64,000 nucleotides of DNA from Maniola hyperantus. Lineage: Eukaryota; Arthropoda; Insecta; Lepidoptera; Nymphalidae. Position numbers and translations under genes: made by a program. The notes under the pieces were generated by a model that had not been told where the DNA came from, did no database searches, and was given only the letters and a program-made list of their open reading frames with translations. Numbering within the stretch: the first letter of the stretch is position 1; every line of letters starts with the position of its first letter. Positions 33,093-44,865 of the stretch are shown one piece after another. The stretch covers positions 10,478,001 through 10,542,000 of the forward strand of contig NC_048538.1 of the NCBI RefSeq assembly GCF_902806685.2. Direction: 5' to 3'.

Positions 33093-33506
33093 TTTTAGGG
33101 TTCCGTACCTCAAAAGGAAAAACGGAACCCTTATAGGATCACTTTGTAGTCTGTCTGTCAAGAAACCTACAGGGTACTTCCCGTTGACCTAGAATCATGA
33201 AATTTGGCAGGCAGGTGGGTCTTATAGCTGGCATTAGAGGAAAATCTGAAAACCGTGAATTTGTGGTTACATTACACACAAAAAATTAAATTGTGGTCAT
33301 AAACTAATAATTAGTACTTTCAATTTTCGAAGTAAGATAACTATATCAAGTGGAGTATCATATGAAAGGGCTTCATCTGTGCATTCTAGAACAGATTTTT
33401 ATTTATTTTTATGCATCATAGTTTTTGAATTATCGTGCAAAACGTCGAAAAAATACGACTGTGGTACGGAACCCTCGTTGAGCCTGACTCGCACTTGGCT
33501 GGTTTT
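33093..33506 (+). repeat. Dispersed repeat R1, full copy
   Basis: TTTAGGGTTCCGTACCTCAA to CGCACTTGGCTGGTTTT. The 3' near-palindrome has lost the GCGCGAG half (reads TTGAGCCTGACTCGCAC). Confidence 0.75.
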
Positions 33507-35228
33507 CTTTTTCTTTATCTTTTCATTGTTTATGCCCGACAATAAAAATATATTCTGCAAAACTAACAAACTTGGCAAACTTTACTCATTAAATAATAAT
33601 ACTTACATAATTTCAAATGTGTTAGGTAAAAAATGTGTTTAAAAATATTGATTAAGTAGTTTTCAAAATAATAACCTATAATTACACACCAAACGTGGAT
33701 TTGTATTGTTAAAACATCGTCCATCTTACTCTTGAGTATTTCCCGTAAATGTTGATTGGAACAGCATGCGCTCACTAACGACTTGGAGTGACCATGGAGA
33801 GCACTCTTAAGGAGAGATTTCGACAACTGTTATATCATGTGAGAGCACTTATCTATTGGTTCGTGGAATCACGTAATGTGTTGGCACGAAATATGCGGGT
33901 CAATTTTCTTTCCTTCGAAATTCGAATTGACACAATGAACGAAAAATAATGTTTAACGATAAAATGTCTATGTTTAATAGCACGGAGCATACGGCTACGG
34001 ACAGTAATAAAATTTGATTACACTTGATCATAAATCTCTTTTTTTCATTATCTCGCATGGCGTCGCCGCGCCCGTCTCTGACGCGGGAGTCAGAACCCAA
34101 ATCCCCATGTTTTGACACACATACTCGCTGTATTTATGACACACAGCCCGCCTCTACCGATTTGACGTGAGATTTATGAAGTCACCATGTGTGCTTATGA
34201 GATTGGATTGCTTTTGTGCAACAAACATTCATATCCCAGTTATGTGTTCATCCAGAACGGTGTCAAGAATTTGCGACTATTCAGAAAATTCAGAACGTTG
34301 TTCTACCCATAAACTGTCTTTATGACTTATAAGTTAGAAGAGTAGCTTCTAGTAAGAAGCTGAAGCCTCTCACCAGACGCACGCATCCTCTTTCACGCAA
34401 TCCATCCATCTTTTTTTGGTCTTTCTCTCCTCTTATTTCCTTCCACATGCATATTATTTTGCACGCATCCATATAGTGCTTAATATAGAACCTATTATTT
34501 ATTATCAGTAAAAAAATCCAGAAATATTAAGCATACAACGGATATCGGTTGGACCGTAGATACCTACCCAACTAAAACTATTAAATCAATTTTTGAACTT
34601 TTCACGCAGTATCAAGTTACTGAGCATTTCCTTTGTATATTTAGTTAGTTAGCAGACCAGTCCCACGTTCATTGCGTTGTTTAATTCGGATCAATTAATA
34701 CCTATCTGCTCGCAATAACTGAATGATGACTAACAACAGTGAGAAGTGTAGAGAGTCACTTAAAAACATTGGATATAATTGAAATTGAATTAGAAACTGG
34801 TCATGTCTGGGTTTCTTATATTGCTTTAATTTTTCTAACTCCTCTAGTTGTATCCAGCTACTACTTATTTTATACACCTAATTATATTTGTAGGTATATA
34901 AGTGTAAGACATTTATATGGTTGTGTTATGTGTAGTGTTCAATCTTTTGTATAGGTAGGTATCTATAGTGTCATAGAGTCTAGTATAGATAGCTTTTTCG
35001 CGATAAGGCCGCTAATTGTACTAATTGCTCCTGCTATACATTGGAAATTCTGTTTATTTCTCTTGGTGCACAATAAAGGATATTTCATTTCATCAATAAA
35101 TTTGCTCCTTATTGTCATAAAGCCGAAATTTAAACGCTTTGAAGTTATTTTTATTTTAACAGGCAAAAAGTTACTCAAAGCATAATATAATAGTTTCCAA
35201 TTTATATTTACATAACTACAAAAACCTC

Positions 35229-35342
35229 TAGTCTACCAATCCGCACATGGCCACCGTAGTAGACTTGGGGCAAACCCTTCTCACTCTGAGAGGAGACCTG
35301 TGCTCTGTAGTGAGCCGGCGATGGGTTGATCATGATGATGAA
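35229..35342 (+). mobile_element. SINE 3' fragment
   Basis: CCAATCCGCACATGGCC, CCCTTCTCACTCTGAGAGG and GTGAGCCGGCGATGGGTTG match the 3' body of the SINE at 36408-36715. The tRNA-like head is absent, as in 5' truncation. Confidence 0.7.
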
Positions 35343-35639
35343 CTACAAAAACTATTTTAGCAGAGCATGTGGGACTTGGCTTAGGAGTCTTTTGGGAGTT
35401 GCATTAGAGCAACAATTTGCTTACTCACAATAACTTTTTGGGGGCGCCCTTACATTAAAATATAATAAAGGATAAGTGCTATTGCGAGGCACAAGATTTA
35501 TCGTTTTTATCTAATGACATTTTATCAAATATATTTATTTTTGACACACCCTTGTAAACATGTAAAACTTTTATGTACCTATTCCAATTCCAATTGCGCA
35601 ATGGCTTTTTGTAATAATATTACATACTAATTAATATTA

Positions 35640-35872
35640 TATGTAAATGTGAGAGTTAGGAATTAGGATGTTTGGTTGTTTGTTATTCCTTCGCAGTTCG
35701 CACCACAATACCTGAACTGATTTGGTTGAAATTTGGAATGAAAGTAGCTTAGGTATACCCTGATATTAATACGTAGGCAAATTTTTATCCCAGAAAATTA
35801 AAGAGTTTCCACGATTTTTAAAAAAAGCCATATGCACGCGGTCGAAGTCGCACGTAGGTAGATAGATGTATT
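35640..35872 (+). mobile_element. Helitron-like element, family H-b, old copy
   Basis: TTTATCCCAGAAAATTAAAG, TTCCACGATTTTTAAAAAAA and CACGCGGTCGAAGTCGCACG retain the family order. The CTAG end has decayed. Confidence 0.5.
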
Positions 35873-36407
35873 ATTATAATCATTGCCTGTATTTTTGCCT
35901 GCAAAGGTGAATAGATATCAAACTGCCCCAAAAGTACCTACCTAAGCTAAGGCTTATAGGCCTTAATTTCAAAGTTCGATGTATTTCTTTACTAGTTGGT
36001 TAAAATAATAGCTAAACATTATTCAATAGATAGGTACGTTGAAATTTATTACGATGTCAACATGGGTCTTCTGTTCATGAATAAAATATGTCGCACCTTC
36101 AAGTACGAGTAGACTATCTACTTGTAAGGTCTTATCGATATAGAAAGTTACACTCTGTTAGATATAACAACACTTTACCTCAAAATCGTGAACCTTATCA
36201 CCAAGATCTCGAACAAACGTTCACATCCTGCTTATAAGTGAAATTAATGGTTTAACATGACCATTATTTTTGGACCAATATTTGGTTAGTTAGATAAGTT
36301 AATTGTGGCTGTGTTGTTGGTCCACACGAAAAACTTACAATCAGATTTACTAAATTGTGTTTCTTGCCTATAAAATAAAAATAAAAACCTTTCCGTAAAC
36401 GAAGCTA

Positions 36408-36715
36408 GCTGTGATAGCTTAGTGGTTAGGACATCCGCTTTCTAATCGGAGGTCGGGGGTTCAATCCCGGGCACGCACCTCTAACTTTTCGGAGTTGTCT
36501 GCGTTTTTAGTAATTAAATATCACTTGCTTTAACTGTGAAGGAAAACATCGTAAACAAAAATTGCATGCCTGAGAGTTTTCCAAAATGTTCTCAAAGGTG
36601 TTTGAAGTCTTCCAATCTGCACATGGCCAGCGTGGTAGACTATGGCCAAAACCCTTCTCACTCTGAGAGGAGACCCATGCTCTGTAGTGATGCTAGGTTG
36701 ATCATGATGGTGATG
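36408..36715 (+). mobile_element. Full-length tRNA-derived SINE with 11-bp target-site duplication
   Basis: The head carries an A-box-like region (TAGCTTAGTGGTTAGG) and B box GGTTCAATCCC (36458-36468), followed by GGGCACGCACCTCTAACTTT. The body ends with CTCTGTAGTGATGCTAGG and a GATCATGATGGTGATG tail. AAACGAAGCTA at 36397-36407 and 36716-36726 is the duplication. The pattern resembles the Metulj-type SINEs of butterflies and moths, by recollection. Not a functional tRNA: there is no cloverleaf and the element is 308 bp. Confidence 0.85.
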
Positions 36716-36756
36716 AAACGAAGCTAATTTAAGTATCATCCGCTGCATGTCGCGTA

Positions 36757-36960
36757 TCATCATCATCATCATGATCAACCCATCGCCGCCGGCTCAGTAC
36801 CTACTGAGCACGGTCTCTCAGAGTAAGAAGGTTTGGCCATAGTTCACCACGCTGGCCAAGTGCGGTTTGGTAATTTGGCAAACTTTACATATCTTTGAGA
36901 ACATTATGGAGAACTCTCGGGTATGCAGGTTTCGTCGTGATGTTTTACTTCATTATTCAA
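36757..36960 (-). mobile_element. SINE copy, 5' truncated, inverted next to the full copy
   Basis: Read on the minus strand it carries GAGAACTCTCC..., GCCAGCGTGGTGAACTATGG and CCGGCGGCGATGGGTTGATC. It lies 30 bp from the end of the SINE duplication at 36726, in opposite orientation, so the two 3' bodies face each other. Confidence 0.75.
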
Positions 36961-37028
36961 GCTTTAGGTCGTTTTATACCTAGTATACGAAAAACAAGTA
37001 GTCCAATCAACAGTGTGCATATCAAGAT

Positions 37029-37115
37029 ACACCGCCCGCTGGGTTAGTGCGGGGACTGTGCGGGTGTTCGGGGCGTCTCCACCCCGATTGCCATCTCGAC
37101 CTGTCGCTTACTATA
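37029..37115. repeat. Palindromic MITE P1, half copy
   Basis: CGCCCGCTGGGTTAGTGCGG to CCCCGATTGCCATCTCGACC then GTCGCTTACTATA; the left arm is missing. Confidence 0.65.
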
Positions 37116-37265
37116 CCTACTTAACTAGCTACAGCTAGTTAGATAACAATTTATTAGCTGTAACCTCAAACGACTTGCAATGTTGTCGGACTATTACTCT
37201 CCGTTAACTCTGATAAATTACCAAGATAATCTTATATTTGGTTAGTTAGATAACGTGATGGTACG

Positions 37266-37417
37266 TATAGTCTGCGACAGGTCAAGATGGCAATCGGGGT
37301 ATGAGGCGGGGGTGACACGCCGCACACTCGCACGCCACCCGCGCTCGCTCGTATCGGGTTAGCGCGTGTGCGGGCCGTGCATTCCCCGATTGCCATCTCG
37401 ACCTGTCGCATACTATA
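37266..37417. repeat. Palindromic MITE P1, full copy
   Basis: Left arm GCGACAGGTCAAGATGGCAA, right arm TTGCCATCTCGACCTGTCGC; the centre holds GGGTTAGCGCG. Open frames across it arise only from its GC-rich palindrome. Confidence 0.75.
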
Positions 37418-37732
37418 CTATACGAGTAGGTATGTGTTACTTCCGGATGGCTTCGTCCGTCCGCGTCGGTCACCGGACGCGTCGGAACATGGAAAGCATT
37501 TTAAGCGGTTGCACTGATACCGTCTCGCCCATTGTTCCATTTATTTTGAGCCCGACCTATTGATCCTCCGCAATGTTAAAGCATCGTCGTTTATGTCGAG
37601 CGTTTTGGTATCCGATATGGGCATCATTACATGAAGATTAAAAAGACTTGATCTTTTAGTTAGTGCACACTGCATACGATTGCAGGATTTTTAAAATCTT
37701 TCATTTTGATGCCAATCAAAGTCATAAGCAGA

Positions 37733-37962
37733 CTAGCTTATGCTTGCGACTTCGTCCGCGTGGACTACACAAATTTCAAACCTTTATTTCACCCCCTTAG
37801 GGGTTGAATTTTCAAAAATCCTTTCTTAGCGGATGCCTAGGTACCTACGTCATAATAACTAGGTATCTGCAACAAATTTCAGCCCAATCCGTTCAGTAGT
37901 TTGAGCTGTGCGTTGATAGATCAGTCAGTCAGTCACCTTTCCCTTTTATATATATACATAGA
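37733..37962 (-). mobile_element. Helitron-like element, family H-a
   Basis: On the minus strand TCTATGTATATATATAAAAG at the start, GACTGACTGACTGATCTATC, and the end CGCGGACGAAGTCGCAAGCA then TAAGCTAG before T. It ends 24 bp before the P1 copy at 37986. Confidence 0.7.
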
Positions 37963-37985
37963 AGTCAATTGTAAATGTATGTATA

Positions 37986-38139
37986 TATATGGTTCGCGAC
38001 AGGTCGAGATGACAATCGGGGTATGGGCGGAGGATGCCCCGCGTCACCCGCGCTAGTCTGCACCGGGTTAGCGCGGAGGCTGTGCGGGTGTGCCAGGCGT
38101 GCCCATCCCGATTGCCATCTCGACCTGTCGCGTACTATA
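37986..38139. repeat. Palindromic MITE P1, full copy
   Basis: CGCGACAGGTCGAGATGACA at the left, TTGCCATCTCGACCTGTCGC at the right, GC-rich centre with GGGTTAGCGCGG. Confidence 0.75.
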
Positions 38140-38339
38140 CTTATCTACCTAGTAGTTTGGAATCGAATGCCAGAAAATTAATAACTGTTCACAATTATAT
38201 GACGATAAATAACTATTATATTTAATTAATTATTTTGTTATTACATAGCACAGATAAGCGACTTATTGCCATCCAAGATAGGTAGGTACATAGGTAGTCA
38301 CTGTTATTATAGTAGCTTTGACTGGCTATATAAAACACA

Positions 38340-38500
38340 ATTACTGCTGTTCGATTGCGGTATAATGACAGCTACAAGCTACAATGTCATGATCGGATAA
38401 CTCTGATTGGTTGCTGTTCGCTCACTATTGGATACAATGCATTGTTGCAACAAGAATGCCATAAATTCAGCCAATCACAACAATTGCGATTGTAATAATG
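38340..38500 (-). repeat. Diverged repeat shared with 19671-19800
   Basis: In inverse orientation it shares GTGATTGGC, ATGGCATTCTTGTTGCAACA, CCAATAGTGAGCGA, CCAATCAGAG and the end TTGTAGC...TAGCTGTCA with the segment at 19671-19800. Family unknown. Confidence 0.5.
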
Positions 38501-38894
38501 ATTGATGCAGGTTTCCCGCAATCGACCAGCAGATTTTAAATTCAGTGGAATTCTGACGTTTTTTAATGTTACCATACCAGAGATAAAACAGTTCCCAAAA
38601 ATTAAGGTACCTAACAAATTGAAATAAAATACTGTTCCAATATTAATGAAAACTGAGTAACTGGCAACCCTAGTGAGTGCACGAAGCCACATATTGTGGC
38701 TAGCTCAGTAGCAACCCGATACAAATCTCAAATGAAACACGAAGCTCATTTACGGTTCGATAGTTTAAGGCTTTTTATATCGCTAGTCGCTACCTTTATA
38801 CAAAAGTACATTTAAGTACCTATTATACTAGAATAAAATCTCTACCCTTATATTAGAGTACGTTTCATATGGTAAATTGAAAAATTAAAAAGAG

Positions 38895-39036
38895 CAACCG
38901 CCGAGTTTCTTGCTGGTTCTTCTCGGTAGGAACGGCATTCCGAACCAGTGGTAAATTAAAACTACCTGACTATTCATAAGCACTTTAAAAAAAATTATAT
39001 GAATAAAAAAACATTCTATTCTATTCTATTCTATTT
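38895..39036 (+). mobile_element. Truncated LINE 3' end terminating in (ATTCT)n
   Basis: CGAGTTTCTTGCTGGTTCTT, CTCGGTAGGAACGGCATTCC and TCATAAGCACTTTAAA, then an ATTCT pentamer microsatellite (about 39012-39035) in place of poly(A). Microsatellite tails are typical of some CR1/Jockey-like LINEs. Confidence 0.55.
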
Positions 39037-39769
39037 CCACCAAAGCAGAGCTGAGCGGAGACATTTTTAATTCCTATTTCATATGTGAACATAACTTGAA
39101 GAAAATGCATTTGCATCGCAATTCCATAGACCTTGCGCAATTTACAATTTTATTACATTTTAGAGATATAGAAGTACAAAAAGTAGACAATTTATAGGAT
39201 TATCTACTTTTGTGCTTCTATATCTTATATGTATTGGGATATGGGGTAAGAAAATTGTGTTTTCTACAAAAAGTGTTGTGGGTGGGTAGGTAGTACCTAC
39301 CAGCCTATACTATAGATTTTAAGTTCCATCGTATTTGTCGTAGATTGCAATTCAATTACGTCGCTAGTAGGCAAGTAGTCCGAGGTAGTGTGTCGGTATT
39401 TGTCCCACATCGCCGAGCCGGTCGGCGCCAGTCCGCGGGGGGATTATCCCAGCTTCACCCCACATCACAAAATAGAGTAGGGTTTTGTGCTTCATTTTTT
39501 CTTTTCCAATTTTATGACACATACGCTATATAAATAGATAGGAAGAACGGTGCAAATACCTAACTGTTATTAAGAGGGTAGTTTTTGATTTAAACCTAAA
39601 AGCTTTCTTAGTAAATTGTAGGTAATTCGTGATACTTCTCTATATCGCAATGGAACTCTCGGATGATGCAGTCGAGTGGTTTCTACAAGAGAACACCTTA
39701 TAGTTTACTACAAAAATAACCCGAAATATTATAATCAAGGTAATAATAGACTGAAGATAAAAGAAACAA

Positions 39770-40207
39770 AAAAATTCGGCCAAGTGCGAGTCAGACTCGC
39801 GCACCGAGCAATCCGTAGGTACTACAGTCGTATTTTTTAGATATTTTGAACGATAAATCAAAAACTAGTATGTATACAAATGAATAAAAATCTGATTTAG
39901 ATTGTACAGGTAAAGATCTTTTATATGATACCCAACTTGGTATATTAATTTCACTTTGAAAGTTGAAAATACTAATTATTTGTTCATGAACACTTTGTAA
40001 TTTTTTTGAGATGTAACCACAAATTCACGGTTTTCGGATTTTTCCCCTTGCTAAAAGACCTACATACCTGCCAAGTTTCATAATTCTAGGTTAACAGAAA
40101 GTGCTCTATAGGTTTCTTGATACGACAGACAGTCAGATAGACAGACAGACAATGAAGTGATTTTATAAGGGTTCCTTTTTTCTTTTGAGGTACGGAACCT
40201 TAAAAAC
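39770..40207 (-). repeat. Dispersed repeat R1, full copy
   Basis: On the minus strand from AGGTTCCGTACCTCAAAAGA to CTTGGCCGAATTTTT. The palindrome GTGCGAGTCAGACTCGCGCA is intact at the 3' side. Confidence 0.75.
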
Positions 40208-40689
40208 TGCTATTAGGTAGATACCTACTTGTCCCATGTTACCATCTATTAGATATGATCTATATTCTATACATATTATGACCTATTAGATTAGGTACAT
40301 AAATTCAATTGTCATCTGAGTAAAACTTGCGCTAACAACAAAAAAGCGAATTAAGCATATTCGGAATGACTTTGGGGAGTCGATAACTAAATAAATAGTT
40401 GGGGGTGAAGGGTCGCATATCCCTCTAAGGTCGCAGATGTCCGTACATGGGCTGGCGAGACGTTGCCATTTGGACCGCTTTCAATCTCTTCTTATATATG
40501 TGAATAAAAAGAATTTTATTCAGGGTCTAGCAAAAGGTCAGAGAATCGTATAATACAGTTATTAGATCTAAGTTATGTCAACTATTTCAACCGAAAAATT
40601 CTCTTAGCGCCTGTATACATACTTATACTTGAATAAGTATTGAACAAACAATTAGGTAGTAAGTACCTACATATTATGTTTTAATAAAC

Positions 40690-40887
40690 TACAAGTCCGA
40701 GATGGACTGCAGACTGCAAACTGCAACTGCAAAGTGCAATCGACACCACGATTTTTATGAATCTACTATATTATGTTAAATTGATTCCGAGCGCGGTAAC
40801 ACTGCGGCCCGCAGCCGCGGTCACAGATTTATAGAAACCAGTGGTGTCGCTTGCAGATTGCGGTCTGCAGCCCATCTCGGACTTGTA
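40690..40887. repeat. Foldback element of about 200 bp
   Basis: Near-perfect inverted ends TACAAGTCCGAGATGG at 40690-40705 and the inverse at 40872-40887, extending into GCAGAC.GCAA.CTGCAA arms and GACACCAC. The centre is a short GC-rich stretch (CGAGCGCGG, GCGGCCCGCAGCCGCGG). Single copy in this window. Confidence 0.65.
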
Positions 40888-41719
40888 CCTTTATGTTTCA
40901 ATTTATTTCAAGACCCGCCCTGGCTTCGTACGGATGCCTAAATAATTACATATACCATAGGGCATAGACAAAATGTGTTCTATTAGAATATTTATTGTGT
41001 CTACCTTTTCTGTGCACTAGATTTAAGGAGTCTTGTACTGTGCAACATTTTCTTGGTTGTTACTCTAGTTGTTAATAGAGAAGGAATGAAAATGAATGTT
41101 TTATATTTATATGTTATGTATTATGGTTGAAAGTCCACTTTTTATGCAGATAACACACTGATCGCCACCAGAAATTGCCCAGTTACAGTTTTATGCGAGC
41201 TTTAGGTAGAGTTTTTAACTGAAATAAAGTATTTTGGTGAAAGCTATACAATGATATTTTTTTAAATGGTTGCAATAAATAAACTGCGTGTTGTAAAACG
41301 TAGTAAATTCAATTAGAGTAAGTAATAGGTCTACGTATAAATGTAATTCAAAAAGCTTTTTTATTAACAGTTGTGCCTTATCACTTAATTGCTTGTATTC
41401 GTATCGCATATAAATGCCTACCTAGAGAACAACGCAACCCGATAATGCTATTAACGTAATTGATGTCGACCGACTTCACATAATTTTGCACATAACAGTT
41501 CGAAAGTGACACATTATACTTATTGGAAGATATCATTGTGATGTACATATAATGCCTTGGACGATCTAACCTAAGGACGCGCCTCGCATGATTATTCCCC
41601 TCTGTCAATAGTAATGGATTTTTAATCCACTGCGTTTATAAACACTGTTTGCGGAATCGATTTTGTCATTGTCAGAATCGTTTTCGATGTGTGACGACGT
41701 CTTACACGCTGGGTGAAAA

Positions 41720-41799
41720 ATGCCTGTTTGTGCCGTTAGTGAGTGCAAGAACAAATCAAACACATCAAATTTACAAAAAGATGGAATTTCATTTCATAA
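41720..41799 (+). CDS. Orphan first exon encoding the start of a THAP zinc finger
   Basis: ATG at 41720 begins MPVCAVSECKNKSN and ends GISFHK at a consensus donor (CATAA|gtaagt, phase 2). Met-x-x-Cys, a second cysteine after four residues (C4, C9) and a closing SFHK are the standard opening of a THAP C2CH DNA-binding domain. There is a run of A before the ATG. THAP domains occur in host regulators and in P-element-type transposases. No downstream exon with the FP...W...C-x2-H remainder was recognised, so it could be exon 1 of a host gene inside the larger intron, or a relic. It is too short for ordinary ORF calling. Confidence 0.45.
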
Positions 41800-42034
41800 G
41801 TAAGTATTTTTGGTGTAATAAACGCTTTCTATAAATTAAATTACATAAATTATTATAATAAAATAACAATCGAGAACTTTACCGATTCAGTAATTGAGTA
41901 CGTAATAATTCGGTAGAAACGAGTCACACTTCTCACGAGACTATATTTTGTTTTTTCTAAACAATTGCAACCCTCGTTATATACAAATTAGGTTAAAATT
42001 TGAATACGCGTGAACAGCATGAAATTACGTAGTA

Positions 42035-42445
42035 GTAAAAATAACACTAGTCTCGTGGGAAGTGCGGTATACTAAAGACGGAGAGCCAGCGCCCAAAAAA
42101 CTGTTTGAATTTACTAAGGCTAATTTTTTGCGCATACTGACCAGCTCTGTCCCCATATTCTGCTGACTAACCATTACAACTTTTATTTATATGCAATATA
42201 CAAGTTATATAACAATTTTCAGCCTTAGTAAATTCATTTTATTACCTCGCAGGTACGACACTTTTGATAGCGCACCTGAGTCACTGTTCTCAGGTTCACT
42301 TGACTGACCGCAGTATGTTTGTGTACGCAACCATTCTAATGAACTATAAAAAAATTAGCCTTAGTAAATTCAAACAGTATTTTGGGCCCTGGCTCTCCGT
42401 CTATAGTATACCGCACTCCCCACGAGACTATACTGTTATTTTTAC
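42035..42445. repeat. MITE with roughly 95-bp terminal inverted repeats
   Basis: Arms 42035-42130 and 42350-42445 share AGTCTCGTGGGAAGTGCGGT, ATACTA.AGACGGAGAGCCAG and TTTGAATTTACTAAGGCTAA. The centre is about 220 bp without coding sequence. A lone piece of the same right end (CACTTCTCACGAGACTATA) lies outside at 41928-41950. Confidence 0.75.
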
Positions 42446-42898
42446 AAAATTTTTCTGTATTAGATTTAATTGCATAGGACATAAGGTTCGATTTTTAAGA
42501 ATCATGTGATAGTGATTGCGGTTCGATTATCGATATCGATGAAAACATTTTCTTTATTATTAACGACTAAATTACCGTCTTCAAGTCAAGTAAAGAATAG
42601 TTATTATTAATTACCACAATTTTTTCGCTACCTATACTTGTAATAAAACTGGTCGATTTCTGTGATTTCACGTACTTAATACATTTAAAAAAATATTAAA
42701 GCAACGCAATTTTAGTGATAGGCGAGAAACGGGGTAGGGTGTCTCTGAACTGGGTAATTTGTAGCTAAAAGGTGTACCTTTCTCAAGGATGAGGATTAGG
42801 TAATAATTTATCATAATCGTTTTATTTTTACAGATTTCGATATTTTTACAGAGAGAATCGCCAAGAATATACATAACATTAACCTAATGGTAAATAAT

Positions 42899-43059
42899 GG
42901 GGCCGATTCTCTAGTACACAATCTCTAAACTAAACTAAATTAACAGGTCTAAATCTATTGCTTTCCTTTTCCGCAAGCAACACTATGAAAGGGATAGCAA
43001 TAGATTTAGACGTGATATTTTAGTTTAGTTTAGAGATTGTGTACAAAGGAATTGGCCAC
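42899..43059. repeat. Foldback MITE, family F1, copy 3
   Basis: GGGGCCGATTCTCTAGTACA at the left and TGTGTACAAAGGAATTGGCC at the right; nearly identical to 213-373. Confidence 0.75.
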
Positions 43060-44224
43060 AATGACGTGTTAAAAATAGAAGAGGCCACCGTGTGTGTTTA
43101 CTAATTTATTTTCATAGTATCATATCTGTCTTATGGAATTTTGCTGTGGGGTAAAAGCGGCAGGTATTGAGAAAATTTTTGCATTGCTAATTTGTAAGGG
43201 CAATACGTGTAATATTTAATAACTTACATTTAATTTTTTTGGACAAAGAGTACACCATATTGGAATTACCATGTAAACCCAATGTGCAATAAATAAATGA
43301 TTGATTGGAAAGAAAAAAACATTTTATTGATTGATATACCTACTAATTATGTTTGGTAGGCTTTTGCGCGGTCAGGTTTATTTTGTATTATATAATAATA
43401 TAAGTCATTAATAAGCACATTTTCACTATCGAAATTTTAAATGAAAATTTCGTTATATAAAAAAATACAAAAGATTAAAAATGATATAAAATAAGTAAAA
43501 AAAGTATGTGCATATTTTTTAAATAAATATTTTTCTTATTTTTACGTTGCATTATTAGTTTTTGGGATAATTACCTATTAAGTGAGGTGAATGTATGCAA
43601 GAATACACTACGCTGACCAAACACTGGTTTTAAGTAATTAAATACGAGTAATAAATTATTCGTAATATTAGGCGCGTTACAAGTCCATAGGTTAGATCGT
43701 CCAAGTATAATGCGTCTATTCCCGGTCTTTACTTGCGTAAAACTAGTTTTATGACAATAAACACGTAAGTACCTACCTAAATGACAAAAGTTTCATATGT
43801 TCCTACTTCTTAGTTAAGATACTAAGAAATACTTTATGTTTGTACTGATTCAGGCCTATTTTGGTAGGTATAGGTAGGAAATAGTAAATACTCTACTTTT
43901 CGTACCATTTGCGAAAAAATTAACGCAATAATAATATGAGATAAGCATTTATTAAACGTATTTTTAGAACATTAACTTATTTATAAAAATAAATTAAAAT
44001 AAACTTAACGTTTATGTACCTATTTGAAGAAAACAAAAACGCGGCAAATTCCTAGACTAATATTTTTTGTCAGAAAAGCAAAGGCATCAAGCTCATACGG
44101 CCTCGTCGGTTTTCGCAATTTTATTTCATAATCATAACTGCATAATAAATGCGTATTCCTTTTTCAAAAAGATGTATAATGCTTTATATACAAACTCAAT
44201 GGTGTAAACACAGATGTAGTCTGT

Positions 44225-44460
44225 CTGTCTGGTGGGAGGCCTCGGCCGTGGCTAGTTACCACCCTACCGGCAAAGCCGTGCCGCCAAGCAATTTAGCGTT
44301 CCGGTATGATGCCGTGTAGAAACCAAAGGTGTATGGGTTTAATAAAAACTGCCATACTCCTTCCAGGTTAGCCCGCTCCCACCTTAGACTGCATCGTCAC
44401 TTACCATTAGGTGAGATTGCAGTCAAGGCCTATCTTGTATCTGAATAAAAAAAAAGAAAT
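44225..44460 (+). mobile_element. Truncated LINE 3' end
   Basis: GGTGGGAGGCCTCGGCCGTG, CCACCCTACCGGCAAAGCCG, CCGTGTAGAAACC and TCACTTACCATTAGGTGAGA lead into an A-rich tail (TGAATAAAAAAAAAG). This 3' UTR type is common in lepidopteran LINEs. Confidence 0.65.
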
Positions 44461-44829
44461 AAAAAGTTCAGTATAAATTTCGGTACCTAAGTATTCCAAA
44501 TTTAAATCACATTCTCTCCCTAGGGGATGAATGAAATTCAGTACAATTTTCTTTCCCTGTTTTTAACAGATTAAAAATGACTATTGTTATGTACGCTTTT
44601 TGTGGCATTGAATGTCACATTTTTGAGCAAGTGGTACGAAAAAAATATTTTCAATAAAGTTTCCCCGTTGTTATATAAATATTAACGAGATTGTATTAAC
44701 TTCCAAATTGTTGTAAAGATCGATTTGTAATATTTTAGTAAGTAGGGTACGTAAATCTTATTTTTTTTTAAATATTTGATACTTATTTCGATTTTCATAG
44801 ATAACTTAATCTATTTTCTTATAGATAGA

Positions 44830-44865
44830 AATCATAGGAGGAATTAATTAATTCCTTCTATGATT
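44830..44865. other. 36-bp palindrome with one mismatched pair
   Basis: AATCATAGGAGGAATTAA meets its inverse with no spacer. It could extrude as a cruciform; no neighbouring gene suggests a role. Confidence 0.45.

Noticed and set aside
36408..36480. Candidate tRNA gene
   Set aside because: The polymerase III boxes belong to a 308-bp SINE with target-site duplication; no cloverleaf or acceptor stem.
37282..38225. Frames of 60-70 codons in the 37-38 kb region
   Set aside because: They arise from the palindromic P1 MITE copies.
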